Assembly: GCF_001612745.1 (NCBI RefSeq) | Contig: NZ_BDBA01000019.1 | Span: 40,283-104,282 of the forward strand | Direction: 5' to 3' | Length of the DNA stretch: 64,000 nt | Origin: Nocardia amamiensis NBRC 102102 | GTDB lineage: Bacteria; Actinomycetota; Actinomycetes; Mycobacteriales; Mycobacteriaceae | In this document: in pieces, positions 55,339-64,000 of the stretch | Layout: each line of letters opens with the position of its first letter | Numbering within the stretch: the first letter of the stretch is position 1 | Made by a program: the position numbers and the translations under genes | The notes under the pieces: generated by a model | The model's database searches: none | What the model saw: the letters and a program-made list of their open reading frames with translations, nothing else | What the model was told of the DNA's origin: nothing

Positions 55339-57080
55339 CACCTCCCATATACGCGTTCGCCCGGAGGCCAGCGTGTAATCGTGACCGGTAGATACGAGAT
55401 GCGGCCCGAACCGTCCGGCTGCCGATGGATCATCGAATGGGCCAGGAACCGCTGGTCGTTCCTGGCGGGGAAATCGGTCCGTTGGTGCGCACCCCGGGAT
55501 TCCTCCCGTGCCAGCGCGCAGGCGACGATGCATTCCGCCACATCGAGCATGCACGACAGTTCCAGCATCGCCACCAGTTCGGTGTTGAATGCCCGGCTGT
55601 GGTCATCGAGGCACGCGCTGCCGAACCGATCGCGAAGCTCGCGCACCTTGTCGGCGGCCTCGGCGAGGGAGTCGCCGTCCCGGTAGATCCCGGCACCGGC
55701 CTCCAGCGTCTCCTGCATCTCGGTGCGGATGTGGGCGATGCGTTCGGATCCCTCGGCATGTCGCGTGAGGTTCCGTTCCAGCCGGTCCTGTTCGGCGCGG
55801 CCGCGGGCCAGGACCGCCGGTGTCTGGCGGGCCGTGGCCGAGCTCGCATACTCGGCGGCGGCACGACCGGCGCGCGCACCGAAGACCAGCAACTCCGGAA
55901 GGGAATTCGACCCGAGCCGATTGGCTCCGTTGATACTGACGCAGGCGACCTCTCCGACGGCGTACAGGCCCTCCACGGGTGTCGCGCCGTGGATGTCGGT
56001 ATGGATGCCCCCCATCATGTAGTGGACGACGGGTCGCACCGGGATCAGCTCCCGGACCGGGTCGATGTTCTGGTACTTCGAGCACAGCTCGCGTACGAAC
56101 GGCAGTTTTGTGTCGATGAGATCCGCACCGAGGTGGCGTATGTCGAGGTGGACGACGTGTCCGTACGGTGTGCCGATGGTCCGGCCCTTGTCGAGTTCGT
56201 GCACGAAGGCCTGCGACAGCCGGTCGCGTGGCCCGAGTTCCATGCTTCGCATCACCGGTACCGGTGATGGTGTCCCGAGGTCGTAATCCTGCAAGTAGCG
56301 ATAACCGTCCTTGTTGAGCAGCCAGCCGCCCTCCGCGCGCGCTGCCTCGGTGATCAAGATGCCCGTGAACGGAAGGCCGGTCGGGTGATACTGAACGAAC
56401 TCCATGTCCTTAAGCGGCGCGCCTGCCCGGTAGGCCAACGCCATACCGTCGCCGGTGTTGATGTTGGCGTTGGTGGTGAACGGATACACCCGGCCGCAGC
56501 CACCAGTGCACACGATGACAGCGCTGGCGAAAATGGTTTCGACGCGTCCGGTAGCCAGTTCGATGGCTACGATGCCGCACACCTTGCCGTCATCGACGAG
56601 CAATGTCGTGGCGAACCATTCGTCGTACCTGATGATGTCTTGATACGACAGTGCGGTCTGGAACAGGGTGTGCAGCATGTGAAAACCGGTCTTGTCGGCT
56701 GCGAACCAGGTGCGGTTGTTCGTCATGCCACCGAAGGCCCGTACCGCGATGTGCCCGTCCGGCCGGCGGCTCCATGGGCAGCCCCAATGCTCCAGTTGGA
56801 GCAGCTCCCGCGGTGCTTCCGCGACGAAGGCCTCGACAGCGTCTTGGTCACAGAGCCAATCGCTGCCGGAGACCGTGTCGTATGCGTGCTCGTCGAAGCT
56901 GTCGCCGGGACCGGCGACACCGGCGGCGCCACCCTCGGCAGATACGGTGTGGCTGCGCATCGGATAGACCTTGGAAACGATGGCGATACTCAACCGGGGG
57001 TGGTGTTCTGCGATGGCGATGGCCGCTCGCAGGCCCGCGCCGCCCCCGCCGACGATTACGACATCGTGAGAAGCGGTCAT
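55338..57080 (-). CDS. frdA: Fumarate reductase flavoprotein subunit A
   Basis: The protein has 580 residues. [21 protein letters not shown] is the FAD-binding start and [14 protein letters not shown] holds the His that binds FAD covalently. Catalytic-site segments are [33 protein letters not shown] and [16 protein letters not shown]. Separate FrdC and FrdD anchors with three helices each indicate menaquinol:fumarate reductase; it works on fumarate under low oxygen and could run in reverse. The four genes form one coupled operon, and the 77-residue gene lies 25 nt upstream. Confidence 0.94.
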   Translation of the reverse strand: MTASHDVVIVGGGGAGLRAAIAIAEHHPRLSIAIVSKVYPMRSHTVSAEGGAAGVAGPGDSFDEHAYDTVSGSDWLCDQDAVEAFVAEAPRELLQLEHWGCPWSRRPDGHIAVRAFGGMTNNRTWFAADKTGFHMLHTLFQTALSYQDIIRYDEWFATTLLVDDGKVCGIVAIELATGRVETIFASAVIVCTGGCGRVYPFTTNANINTGDGMALAYRAGAPLKDMEFVQYHPTGLPFTGILITEAARAEGGWLLNKDGYRYLQDYDLGTPSPVPVMRSMELGPRDRLSQAFVHELDKGRTIGTPYGHVVHLDIRHLGADLIDTKLPFVRELCSKYQNIDPVRELIPVRPVVHYMMGGIHTDIHGATPVEGLYAVGEVACVSINGANRLGSNSLPELLVFGARAGRAAAEYASSATARQTPAVLARGRAEQDRLERNLTRHAEGSERIAHIRTEMQETLEAGAGIYRDGDSLAEAADKVRELRDRFGSACLDDHSRAFNTELVAMLELSCMLDVAECIVACALAREESRGAHQRTDFPARNDQRFLAHSMIHRQPDGSGRISYLPVTITRWPPGERVYGR

Positions 57081-57105
57081 GGTGGCACCACCCCGGCGTC
57101 GCCCG

Positions 57106-57339
57106 TCAAGCCTCGAAGTCGGCGCTGTGCTCGTCCATCATGACCTTGCCGTCATGGCGGACGATTCTGATCCGAACGCTGCCGTCGTGGAATTCGTGCC
57201 GGATCCGGCGGCAGCCACAGTCGTAACGCAGATCGTCGATAACCAGGCCCGCTTCGTCGTCTTCGCGGTGGCGAGCGCCGCCCCTCAGTTTCCCGCATGG
57301 GGCGCGTTCGGTGCTGAACTGCTCGGTGGTGCTAAGCAT
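57106..57339 (-). CDS. Small conserved-looking protein upstream of frdA
   Basis: The protein has 77 residues from the ATG with GGGAGGT upstream; the GTG two codons earlier is less well placed. Text such as [41 protein letters not shown] has an ordered beta-rich pattern, one Cys-x-Cys, and a composition like a genuine protein. No family recognised. It is 25 nt from frdA and likely cotranscribed, perhaps as an accessory or unrelated leading gene. Confidence 0.65.
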   Translation of the reverse strand: MLSTTEQFSTERAPCGKLRGGARHREDDEAGLVIDDLRYDCGCRRIRHEFHDGSVRIRIVRHDGKVMMDEHSADFEA

Positions 57340-57733
57340 TTCCACCTCCCGGCTAACCGGTGGCGCACCTTACTGATCGGTGTAGAAACATAAGCGTACG
57401 CGTATTGGCCCGAGGCCGCAGGAGGCGTTCTGGGCCCCGGTAGACGTCTGCGCCCGCTCCGATGCGCTGTCGACCGCTCGCGACGTCGTGTGCCGACCGT
57501 GACACCTTCCTCCACGAGGTCGTCCGGATGGCGCGGTATGTCGAGCTGCCGCCGACCAGCCGCATACAGACTGGCCGGTGAGCCTATGGAACCGGGCGCA
57601 CCACGTCCTTGATCAGCCTCCGACACCGGGATCGTCTGCTCCGGATACATGCGGTAACGCGGCGTCGGCGTCTGCGCGGTGGAGGTCCCCGCGTTCCTCC
57701 CGGATCTCGGCGACCCGGGTCCTCGGAACAGCA
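57340..57733. other. 394-nt intergenic region upstream of the frd operon
   Basis: No gene recognised. It must hold the frd promoter. A short perfect palindrome GCGTACGC (57394-57401) is 55 nt before the start of the small gene; no FNR-like or other known site was recognised. Confidence 0.4.
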
Positions 57734-58018
57734 TCACTCCGGAGGTGCGCGATCCGCCGGTTCGTCGGGCGCGTGCCACCGAGTCAGCGCCCGGCAGCCC
57801 ACGGCGAACTCTTCGGCGTCGCGCAGTGCCCGGCCCGCGGCGAGGTCCAGTTCGAACGAGTGGTCGCTGTGGCCGGTCGTCGCCGCGATCATCCGGCGGG
57901 CGGTGGACCGGATCGCCGACTTGTCGCCGGTCACCGTCCAGCGGCCCACGGCGGGCACGTGGATGAGCCAGCGCGGACCGCAGCAGTGCACCTCGACGTA
58001 GTACCGGCGCACGGTCAC
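57734..58018 (-). CDS. Small unknown protein, actinobacterial type
   Basis: The protein has 94 residues. It begins TVRRYYVEVHCCGPRWLIHVPAVGRWTVTGD, a beta-strand-rich start with CC and several Trp, then a helix (IRSTARRMIAATTGH). The style resembles small conserved proteins that accompany XRE/DUF397 genes in Nocardia and Streptomyces. No function can be given. It is followed on the same strand, upstream, by a 65-residue gene 31 nt away. Confidence 0.7.
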   Translation of the reverse strand: MTVRRYYVEVHCCGPRWLIHVPAVGRWTVTGDKSAIRSTARRMIAATTGHSDHSFELDLAAGRALRDAEEFAVGCRALTRWHAPDEPADRAPPE

Positions 58019-58049
58019 GGCCTCCGCACGAGGACGGGCCGAGGCCGGG

Positions 58050-58247
58050 TCACTCGGCCCATGACAGGGCTTCGGTGAGGGTCACCGGAGGCGGTGGAGG
58101 GGCAGGCACCCCGCCTCCGGGACGTTCGGGTGCGGCGGCCCACTGCCGCAGCGCGGCCGCGTAGCGCTCGAGCACGGGTAGCGGCACGCCCTTGTAAGGG
58201 GCGCGCGACCGGGGAAACGGAACGCGTTGCGGTAGTGCGTTGGTCAT
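58050..58247 (-). CDS. Small Pro/Ala-rich unknown protein
   Basis: The protein has 65 residues: basic start (TNALPQRVPFPRSRAPYKG), a helix LPVLERYAAALRQWAAAPE, then a run of prolines and TLTEALSWAE. ATG preceded by GCGGAGGACAC. It probably forms a two-gene unit with the 94-residue protein and is divergent from the XRE regulator, which suggests shared regulation. Confidence 0.6.
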   Translation of the reverse strand: MTNALPQRVPFPRSRAPYKGVPLPVLERYAAALRQWAAAPERPGGGVPAPPPPPVTLTEALSWAE

Positions 58248-58497
58248 GTGTCCTCCGCGGGTCGAATGGCGGCGAACGGGGAGTCTCGCCGCGCCGATCA
58301 CGCGGTCAGTGGAGCACCGGACACGGGCCGCGTCGACGCTCCCGCGGAAATTCGCGATGGAAAGTGGCAAAAGCCCTGGACACCTTCCAGCGACCCTGCA
58401 CAATGTCCTCCAGAAGGGCGAAATATGGCCTTCCACAATAACTTTCGGAACATTCCAGTCAGTGGGTGTGGATATTCCACAGAAGGGAGCAAACAGC

Positions 58498-59424
58498 ATG
58501 GGGGAGAGCGATGCGGGCGCCGCGGATCGGCAGCTCGAAGCCGGTATTCGCGAGACCGGGGGCGTTCCACACCGCAGCCTCGGCCGCTGCCTGCGCGGGA
58601 TGAGGCAGGAGGCGGGACTGTCCATCGAAGTCGCGGCGCGGGCGATCGGGCGCGGGGCGGGGACGCTGCACCGTTTGGAAACCGGTGCGCCGAACGTGAT
58701 CGTGCGCGCCGAAGACTTGCGGCGGCTGTGCAGGCTGTATCAGCGGGCGGAGATGTTGCCGGTGTTGGAATCGCTCGCGGCGCAGGGGAGGACGCCGTCA
58801 TGGTTGGACGAGTTTCCCGATCAGGTGAATCCGACGTTCAACGCGTACATTCAAATGGAGGCGGCGGCCTCCCATCTCACGAGCTACCGTCCCGATCTGC
58901 TGCCTGGAATATTCCAAATCCCTGAGTACGCACGTGCGCTCGACCGGGCGTATTTCCCGATGGACACCGCCGAGGAGATCGAGCGGAGGGTCAGGGTTCG
59001 ACGAAACCGGCAGGGGCTGATCACCCGTGATATCGCGCCGCTGAATGCGGTGCTGCTGCTGGACGAAGCGGTGACCAGGCGAGTGGTCGGCGGCCCTCGC
59101 GTCATGTCAGCGCAGCTGCGGCACCTGGCGGACCTGCCGCCGAACGTTCGCGTGCAGGTGGTTCCATTCGGGGCGGGCTACCCACTGGGGACCTCCACCG
59201 GACCGTTCACGATTCTGGACTTTGCGGCAGACAATGACGGGCGGGCGCTGGAGCCGCCAGTGGTCTACGTCCAGAGCTATACCGGTGATATCTATCTGGA
59301 GCGACCGGGCACTGTTCGCCGCTATCGAGCTGCGATCGAGGTCATGCAGCGGGTAGCGTTGGACGTGCCGAATAGCAAACGCCTGCTGCGGCAGGCAGCG
59401 AAGGAGTTCGACTGTGTCCGTTGA
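58498..59424 (+). CDS. XRE-family helix-turn-helix regulator with DUF5753 (Scr1 family)
   Basis: The protein has 308 residues. The helix-turn-helix is LGRCLRGMRQEAGLSIEVAARAIGRGAGTLHRLETG (residues 25-60). DUF5753 follows, with SYRPDLLPGIFQIPEYARAL and VQVVPFGAGYPLGTSTGPFTILDFA, the typical text of actinobacterial Scr1 regulators. The start has AAGGGAG upstream. It overlaps the DUF397 gene by 11 bases. Such pairs act like toxin-antitoxin or morphology regulators in Streptomyces (ScrI/ScrII, BldB-associated); the direct role here is unknown. Confidence 0.92.
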   Translation: MGESDAGAADRQLEAGIRETGGVPHRSLGRCLRGMRQEAGLSIEVAARAIGRGAGTLHRLETGAPNVIVRAEDLRRLCRLYQRAEMLPVLESLAAQGRTPSWLDEFPDQVNPTFNAYIQMEAAASHLTSYRPDLLPGIFQIPEYARALDRAYFPMDTAEEIERRVRVRRNRQGLITRDIAPLNAVLLLDEAVTRRVVGGPRVMSAQLRHLADLPPNVRVQVVPFGAGYPLGTSTGPFTILDFAADNDGRALEPPVVYVQSYTGDIYLERPGTVRRYRAAIEVMQRVALDVPNSKRLLRQAAKEFDCVR

Positions 59425-59620
59425 TCTATCCGGAGCGCGCTGGTTCAAGAGCACTCGTAGTTCCGCCGGTAGCGACTGCGTCGAAATCGCGCATCTGGAC
59501 AGCGGGCATGTGGGCGTTCGTGATTCGAAGAACCCCGCCGATGGGGTGCTGGTGTTCACGCCCTCGGAGTGGGACGCGTTTGTGTCGGGTACGCGGGACG
59601 GGGAGTTCGACCGGCACTGA
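59414..59620 (+). CDS. DUF397 protein, partner of the XRE regulator
   Basis: The protein has 68 residues. WFKSTRSSAGSDCVEIAHL, then VGVRDSKNP and FTPSEWDAFVSG are the DUF397 hallmarks. It starts with GTG inside the end of the XRE gene, so it is translationally coupled. DUF397 proteins are proposed antagonists of their XRE partner. Confidence 0.92.
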   Translation: MSVDLSGARWFKSTRSSAGSDCVEIAHLDSGHVGVRDSKNPADGVLVFTPSEWDAFVSGTRDGEFDRH

Positions 59621-60060
59621 GCCGATCGCTCGTACCCGGTAGGAGAATTCGAGAAACCAGTGGCGCGGAAGCGCTACGCCTGCACACCGATCTGCGCGTT
59701 GCCGACATTCGTTCCGGGCTCGGCGCAGCTTCGTACCGCTCGAAGCAGGCCGTTGCCCGAGATCGACGCGAACGCGCTGCGGGGTTCGAAGTTCACGGCG
59801 GCGCTTACTCCGCATCTCGCGCGCCACCCTCGCCGCGCGCAGCAACGATCCGCGACGGCGTTGGCCGTTCTGAGGGAGCGAACGTGGATCAGCGGTTCGG
59901 TGACGGCGAGGCCGACCGAGGATGGATTGCCGCTGGCACACAGCAAGGGACTCGGAAACCGAACATCCGCCGAACGCGGCGCGCGTGCAGCGCTCGGGTG
60001 CCGAAGAATCGGGAAGGTCGTGCAAGGCGATATCGTCTTCAACGCATCAGCGTGTGAGGA
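59621..60060. other. 440-nt region without a recognised gene
   Basis: Open frames exist on both strands (for example 59660-60094 plus), but their translations are Arg/Ala-rich and lack motifs, as expected for shadow frames in GC-rich DNA. No relic could be identified. Confidence 0.45.
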
Positions 60061-60672
60061 GTGGCAGTGGCGGACGAGTCGATCGAATCGTTGAGCGAGA
60101 CAGGGCGTGCGGAGCAGGCGACCGAAGCGGATCTAGAGAAGATCCTCGACGAGGACATTCGTTCTTGCCTCGATGACGACACCAAGGTGCACCGCGGCGA
60201 CTTGACGATCGACGGTGACCTCGGCGTCTACGACGGCGCGCTCATCGTCATCGGGAACCTGTCGGCGACAGGCTCGGTCGCCACCGACGAGACCGGCAGC
60301 CTCATCGTGACCGGCTCGGTCGAGTGCAGGCACCTGTACCTCGAGGGCAATCTCGAGATTCAGGGGAACGCCACGATCCGGGGCGTCGTCTACGGCTTCT
60401 ACGAAGCGGGGATCTCCGGGGTGTACGGGACGACGAAAGCCAAGGTCGGCCTGATCGGGAATCACTGCTGGGAGTGCCGAAACGAGGAGTATGAAGTCGG
60501 CGGCACGTTCTCGAACTTCCGCACGGGAAGCTTCACCGGCGATCCAGAAGCGCTCCGCCGGGTGGTCGGCGAGCGTGCCTTCCAGGGGCTCGGCATGTTG
60601 CTCGGCTTGAGCCAGGAGGAACCGAAGGAACGAAACTCGGCATGGGGGCTCTCGCTGTTTCGCGATATGTGA
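60061..60672 (+). CDS. Bactofilin-like / polymer-forming beta-helix protein
   Basis: The protein has 203 residues from a GTG with GTGAGGA upstream. Residues 45-130 show short repeats of hydrophobic-Gly strands (DLTIDGDLGVYDGALIVIGNLSATGS, LIVTGSVECRHLYLEGNLEIQGNATIRG) typical of right-handed beta-helices such as bactofilins. The N-terminus is acidic; the C-terminal 50 residues are different and contain HCWECRNEEYEVGG. Bactofilins polymerise as cytoskeletal scaffolds, but DUF-type beta-helix proteins of other function look alike. It is a single gene. Confidence 0.65.
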   Translation: MAVADESIESLSETGRAEQATEADLEKILDEDIRSCLDDDTKVHRGDLTIDGDLGVYDGALIVIGNLSATGSVATDETGSLIVTGSVECRHLYLEGNLEIQGNATIRGVVYGFYEAGISGVYGTTKAKVGLIGNHCWECRNEEYEVGGTFSNFRTGSFTGDPEALRRVVGERAFQGLGMLLGLSQEEPKERNSAWGLSLFRDM

Positions 60673-61044
60673 CCGGAATCTGGCCGTGTTCATTCGGCGG
60701 TCTCCTTCATGCATCCCCGGTGAACGGCGTCATCGGGAGAACTAACCGCACAGACAAAGCAGCGTTTGATTCGGCACGCTACCGTACGGCGGTGACACCG
60801 ACGGGGACAGCTCGCGGAGTTCTACGTCCGCTGTCCGCCGACGATACGGACGTCGGCGCATCGCTCGACTCGGCCATTCGGGAGCTGTCCTGAGCGATCG
60901 GAAAGCCGGGATCGGCCGTGCGTGTCGACATCCGCACCATGTGGTGCTGGCTGCCCTGCCCATCGGGTGAACTGACCGGCAAGCGAAGTGAATCCCGGAC
61001 GGCACCATCGCTGGGCGGTTGGCGAATGCCCCGCCGGTGGGCAG
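60673..61044. other. 372-nt region without a recognised gene
   Basis: Only short frames with unremarkable translations on both strands. Nothing else seen. Confidence 0.45.
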
Positions 61045-61857
61045 TCAGCCAGCGGCGAAGCGCGGAGCATTGTCGGCGGCCCACCGGGCGAAGGTCGTCG
61101 CGGGCCGGCCGGTGATGTCCTGGACACTGGTGATGGGCAGAGCCGCGGGCGGCACGTCGAAACTGGTGAGAGCGTTGTCGACGTACCAAGTCGCGTTGTC
61201 ACCCATGGTCGGGGTCAGGGCGGTGATGGTGTCCTCGCGCGAGGAGCGGTGGAAGGCGATGTCGCGGCCGAGTGCGTCGGCGAGGTGCCGGACGAGGTCG
61301 GTGCGGGTGAGGATCTCCGGCCCCGCCAGCGGGAAGGCTCGGCCGGGATGGATGTCGGTCAGCAGGGTAGCGGCAACGGCGGCGATGTCGTCCATGGCGA
61401 TGGGCGCGCTCGTGGCATCCGGCCGCGGTTCCCGGACAGCACCGGTCTCGCGTATCTGGTGCGACCAGATCAGGGTGTTCTCCATGAAATCACCGGGCCA
61501 CAGGTGGGTCCACGCCAAACCGCTTTCCTCGACAGCGGTGCAGACGCTGCCCCACCAGGTCTCCGGTTCACCGGACAGGTCGACGACATGCCGCACACCG
61601 GCCGCGCGGGCCAGTGCGAGCACCTCGGTGACACTGTCCGGTGTGGGCGCGAGGTACATTCGCTCCACTCCCGCGAACGCCGCGGGCAGTGTTTCCGGTC
61701 GCCGCAGGTTGCCCTCGGCCACCTGCACCGTGGCGGGTAGCGCGGCCTTGCGCGGGTTGCTGGTGAGCGCGCGGATATCGGTGGCGCCCAAGGCGAGCAG
61801 GTGCTCGACTACCTTGCGGCCGATGTTTGCGGTGGCACCGGTTACGAGGATGGTCAT
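61045..61857 (-). CDS. NmrA-type NAD(P)-binding protein / quinone-oxidoreductase-like
   Basis: The protein has 270 residues. TILVTGATANIGRKVVEHLLALG is the extended-SDR dinucleotide motif; RALTSNP after the second strand suggests NADP preference. No Tyr-x-x-x-Lys catalytic pair is visible, so this is the atypical SDR group (NmrA/QOR2-like) which senses or reduces quinones. WTHLWPGDFMENTL and PIAMDDIAAVAATLL are typical family segments. Start chosen at the ATG; an upstream extension lacks a site. Confidence 0.85.
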   Translation of the reverse strand: MTILVTGATANIGRKVVEHLLALGATDIRALTSNPRKAALPATVQVAEGNLRRPETLPAAFAGVERMYLAPTPDSVTEVLALARAAGVRHVVDLSGEPETWWGSVCTAVEESGLAWTHLWPGDFMENTLIWSHQIRETGAVREPRPDATSAPIAMDDIAAVAATLLTDIHPGRAFPLAGPEILTRTDLVRHLADALGRDIAFHRSSREDTITALTPTMGDNATWYVDNALTSFDVPPAALPITSVQDITGRPATTFARWAADNAPRFAAG

Positions 61858-62159
61858 CCGTACCCTCTCCGTTGTGGATCGCTGAACCATCCCATCTTGC
61901 CAAGGGCATTCGAGCAACGCCCGCCCAGCCACGGTGACCCCCGGCTATCGGCGGCGGACGGAAGACGGCTGAGCAGCAGGCTTTCGCAAACTCCCAGGCG
62001 TAGTCGACGGGAGTTCCCAGGTCTCCCGGCGGCTGAGTAGATGATCTTGCCCTCAGGCGGCAGGTGACTGACCGGCATCCATGAAACGTGTGATCGCGGA
62101 GTCGAGCAGGGCGCCGGGGGTTACGCGATCGACGGTGTGGTTTCGGCCGAGTGGTCGGG
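61858..62159. other. About 300-nt region without a recognised gene
   Basis: No supported coding frame. It includes the promoter side of the NmrA-like gene and the 3' side of the TetR gene. Nothing else recognised. Confidence 0.4.
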
Positions 62160-62792
62160 TCAGCGGCCTGGGACGGGTATGAGGACCAGGGCGTCGGCGT
62201 TGCGTTGTACCGACTCGAGCGTGCCGGGATCCGAGAGCAGGCCGAGCAGGGCGAATTCGACTATCTCGCCGGGGCTTACCGCGATCGAGGGCAACGCGAG
62301 GGCGTCGAACAGGGCCTGGACCAGGCGGGCGCCGGAGACCGGGTTCATCGCGCGGATGTCGCCTTCGAGTTGGCCGGCGGTGACCAGGTCGATGACCACC
62401 CGGTCGACGCGGTTGATCAGTTCCTGCTCGGCGGCGAACTGCTCGCGCTGCAATTCGGGTGTGGTGAGGATGGAGACCAGCACGTAGGGCGAAGCGCGTA
62501 GGTGCTCGAGCGATTCGCGCAGCCAGCGGTGCAGCTTGGCCACCGCGGGTGCCTCGATCGCGGTGAGCTCCTCGGCTAGCGCCAGCGGACGTTCCAGACC
62601 CAGGCGCACCAGCGCGGCGAGGATGTCGTCCTTGGCCGAAAAGTGCTTGTAGATCGCGGGCTGCTGCACCCCGACCACTGCGGCGATATCCCTTGTCGAG
62701 GTGGCCGAGTAGCCGCGTTCGGCAATGAGCTCGGCGGCCGTGCGCAGGATGCGTTCGGCCGCCGGGCTCCACCGCGAGATTTCGGCCGACAT
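62160..62792 (-). CDS. TetR-family transcriptional regulator
   Basis: The protein has 210 residues. The helix-turn-helix is AAELIAERGYSATSTRDIAAVVGVQQPAIYKHFSAKDDIL (residues 18-58), a canonical TetR domain with the YKHF motif. The C-terminal half is an unassigned ligand-binding helical bundle. It lies 33 nt downstream of the Rieske oxygenase alpha-subunit gene on the same strand, so it is probably cotranscribed and may control that gene. Confidence 0.9.
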   Translation of the reverse strand: MSAEISRWSPAAERILRTAAELIAERGYSATSTRDIAAVVGVQQPAIYKHFSAKDDILAALVRLGLERPLALAEELTAIEAPAVAKLHRWLRESLEHLRASPYVLVSILTTPELQREQFAAEQELINRVDRVVIDLVTAGQLEGDIRAMNPVSGARLVQALFDALALPSIAVSPGEIVEFALLGLLSDPGTLESVQRNADALVLIPVPGR

Positions 62793-62825
62793 GCGGTTCA
62801 GGCTATCGAGCGTATCCAGGGCGCC

Positions 62826-63977
62826 TCACAGGGTGCCCGGCCACGGCCCGTCATCCAGCAGCGCATGCGCCAGATTCCGATAGAAGGCCAGGATGCCCGG
62901 CGCCTCCTTCGGGCTCAGATGCCCACGCTCGGCGAACTGCGAGCGCACCCCGCGCTGCACCGCCTCCAGCCCGCCGCGATCCTCGTCATTGATCATCGCG
63001 GTGACCGCCTGCTGGGTGCGCTCGGTCGCCTCGGAGGTCTTGGAGAGCTCCGGCGGCACCAGCACCCCGCCCACCACATGCATTTTGTCCGCGCTCACCG
63101 GGATGAAACTCAGCCACACCACCTGGTCGCCCAGCGCCATGAACGTGCCGCACGGGAATTCCAACAGCGCCATCCCGTGGCTGCGTTGAATCTCGTTGAG
63201 CTGCACCACTTCCGTTGGTACCGGTGCGACGAACGGAATCCGCGCGTGCAGCACCCACGGCGAGTACGGCTCGACGTACAGGTCGCCGCCGCCCGGCATG
63301 AACGGCTCCAGCGTCTGCCGGTGCAGGCCGATCACGTGGTAGTTCTCGTGACCGTTCTCCATCGCCAGCTTCCAGTTGGCCTTCCACTCCAGCGACCACG
63401 AATCGACCTGGACCATGTCGCCCAGCCGATACCCTTCGAATTCGGGCGCGGCCAGATCCAGGTGTGCGCCAATGGATTCGGCGTTCGCGTCGAGGTTGAC
63501 CCAGACAAAGCCGTTCCACTGCTCCACCGCGAATCGCGGCAGCCGGCACTGCTTGGCCTGGAAGTCGGGGTTGCCCGCCATATAGGGCGCGCCACGCAGC
63601 CTGCCGTCCAAGCCGTACTTCCACAGGTGGTACCGGCAGGTGAACGAGTCGGCGCGGCCCGCGCCGGGTTCCACCAGCGGCATCAGCCGGTGCCGGCAAA
63701 TCGGCGAGAGCGCGTGCAACTCACCGTCGGCCGCCCGGCTGACCACGATGGACTCGCCCGCAATGGACAGCGCCACGTAGTCGCCGGTCTCGGCCAGCTG
63801 ATCGGCATGCGCGACGAGCATCCAGGAGCGCGCGAAGATGCGCGCCCGCTCCATATCCCACAGCTCGGGCGAGGTGTAGGCGCTCGGCGGCAAACTCAGC
63901 GCCGGTGGCGCGTCGCCGAGGTATTCCCGCAGGTCCGCAAGGATTTCCTCGACTTCCGGCGTGGTGACGACGGACAT
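62826..63977 (-). CDS. Rieske 2Fe-2S ring-hydroxylating oxygenase alpha subunit
   Basis: The protein has 383 residues. The Rieske ligands are Cys94 and His96 (ICRHRLMPL) and Cys114 and His117 (FTCRYHLWKYGLDG). The catalytic mononuclear-iron motif is ENGHENYHVIGLHR, giving two His, with a later Asp expected. It is the alpha subunit of a hydroxylating dioxygenase or demethylase; neither beta subunit nor reductase gene is in the window, so the electron partners are elsewhere. ATG with GGAGG upstream. Gene end and TetR follow closely. Confidence 0.92.
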   Translation of the reverse strand: MSVVTTPEVEEILADLREYLGDAPPALSLPPSAYTSPELWDMERARIFARSWMLVAHADQLAETGDYVALSIAGESIVVSRAADGELHALSPICRHRLMPLVEPGAGRADSFTCRYHLWKYGLDGRLRGAPYMAGNPDFQAKQCRLPRFAVEQWNGFVWVNLDANAESIGAHLDLAAPEFEGYRLGDMVQVDSWSLEWKANWKLAMENGHENYHVIGLHRQTLEPFMPGGGDLYVEPYSPWVLHARIPFVAPVPTEVVQLNEIQRSHGMALLEFPCGTFMALGDQVVWLSFIPVSADKMHVVGGVLVPPELSKTSEATERTQQAVTAMINDEDRGGLEAVQRGVRSQFAERGHLSPKEAPGILAFYRNLAHALLDDGPWPGTL

Positions 63978-64000
63978 GATGTACCTCCACTCGCGGGTTA

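Noticed and set aside
53850..57080. Succinate dehydrogenase as the identity of the four-subunit complex
   Set aside because: Two separate small three-helix anchors and the frdABCD gene order favour fumarate reductase.
59660..60094. Plus-strand frame between DUF397 and the bactofilin-like gene
   Set aside because: Arg-rich shadow-like translation with no motif, overlapping the next gene start.
1..64000. tRNA genes, rRNA, CRISPR arrays, intact insertion sequences or prophage genes
   Set aside because: None recognised by eye: no transposase or integrase text, no regular repeat arrays, no phage structural genes. tRNAs could be missed without a scan.

Overview
The window reads as chromosomal DNA of a high-GC actinomycete. 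Nocardia or a close relative fits best, although no rRNA or marker gene is present to prove it. Supporting signs are the GC-rich third codon positions, frequent GTG starts, ATGA/GTGA stop-start overlaps, a large NRPS, a Scr1-type XRE/DUF397 pair, a PucR regulator, an ECF41-type sigma factor and a mycobacterial-style frdABCD operon.

Layout. 1-5.3 kb: the 3' end of an aerobic CO dehydrogenase-type molybdenum hydroxylase large subunit, followed by its maturation genes (XdhC-like with a fused YHS domain, MobA-like cytidylyltransferase, MoxR ATPase, CoxG, VWA/CoxE). 5.4-7.2 kb: an AhpD/carboxymuconolactone decarboxylase-like pair and a secreted protein. 7.5-11.6 kb: an accessory-looking block with a PLP enzyme, two D-amino-acid-oxidase-like flavoproteins and a membrane-anchored unknown, bordered by the first four helices of a broken MFS transporter. 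12.3-16.5 kb: minus-strand genes for enoyl-CoA hydratase, a SnoaL-like protein and a DyP peroxidase set between two proteins I do not recognise. 17.3-25.8 kb: one 2838-residue NRPS with order C-A-T-E-C-A-T-TE. 26-29.4 kb: a TetR repressor divergent from an Old Yellow Enzyme with a clear two-half operator, then an unknown protein. 29.5-30.7 kb: an orphan BtrH-like protein preceded by a perfect hairpin and a possible 37-codon ORF. 30.8-36.1 kb: a five-gene oligopeptide/nickel-type ABC importer.

36.6-43.6 kb: a secreted small protein, a PucR regulator, the C-terminal relic of a GMC oxidoreductase, an aldehyde dehydrogenase and an acyl-CoA ligase (alcohol to aldehyde to acid to acyl-CoA logic, first step lost), and a long-form GAPDH with a strong terminator. 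43.8-49.6 kb: a truncated alpha/beta hydrolase, a D-Ala-D-Ala carboxypeptidase, an ECF41-like sigma factor with its NDH-2-like oxidoreductase partner and a matching promoter, and an AraC regulator. 49.7-53.6 kb: LuxR/FAD-protein and HxlR/tautomerase divergent pairs, each with an inverted repeat between the genes. 53.8-57.3 kb: frdABCD plus a small conserved-looking protein. 57.7-60.7 kb: small unknown proteins, the XRE/DUF397 pair and a bactofilin-like repeat protein. 61-64 kb: an NmrA-type reductase, a TetR regulator and a Rieske oxygenase alpha subunit.

No tRNA, rRNA, CRISPR array, intact insertion sequence or prophage was recognised. Three gene relics (MFS 5' part, GMC 3' part, hydrolase 3' part) show past deletions or insertions. 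The best candidates for undescribed biology are the DyP operon with its two unknown partners, the PLP/twin-flavoprotein block, the product of the two-module NRPS, and the BtrH-like locus.
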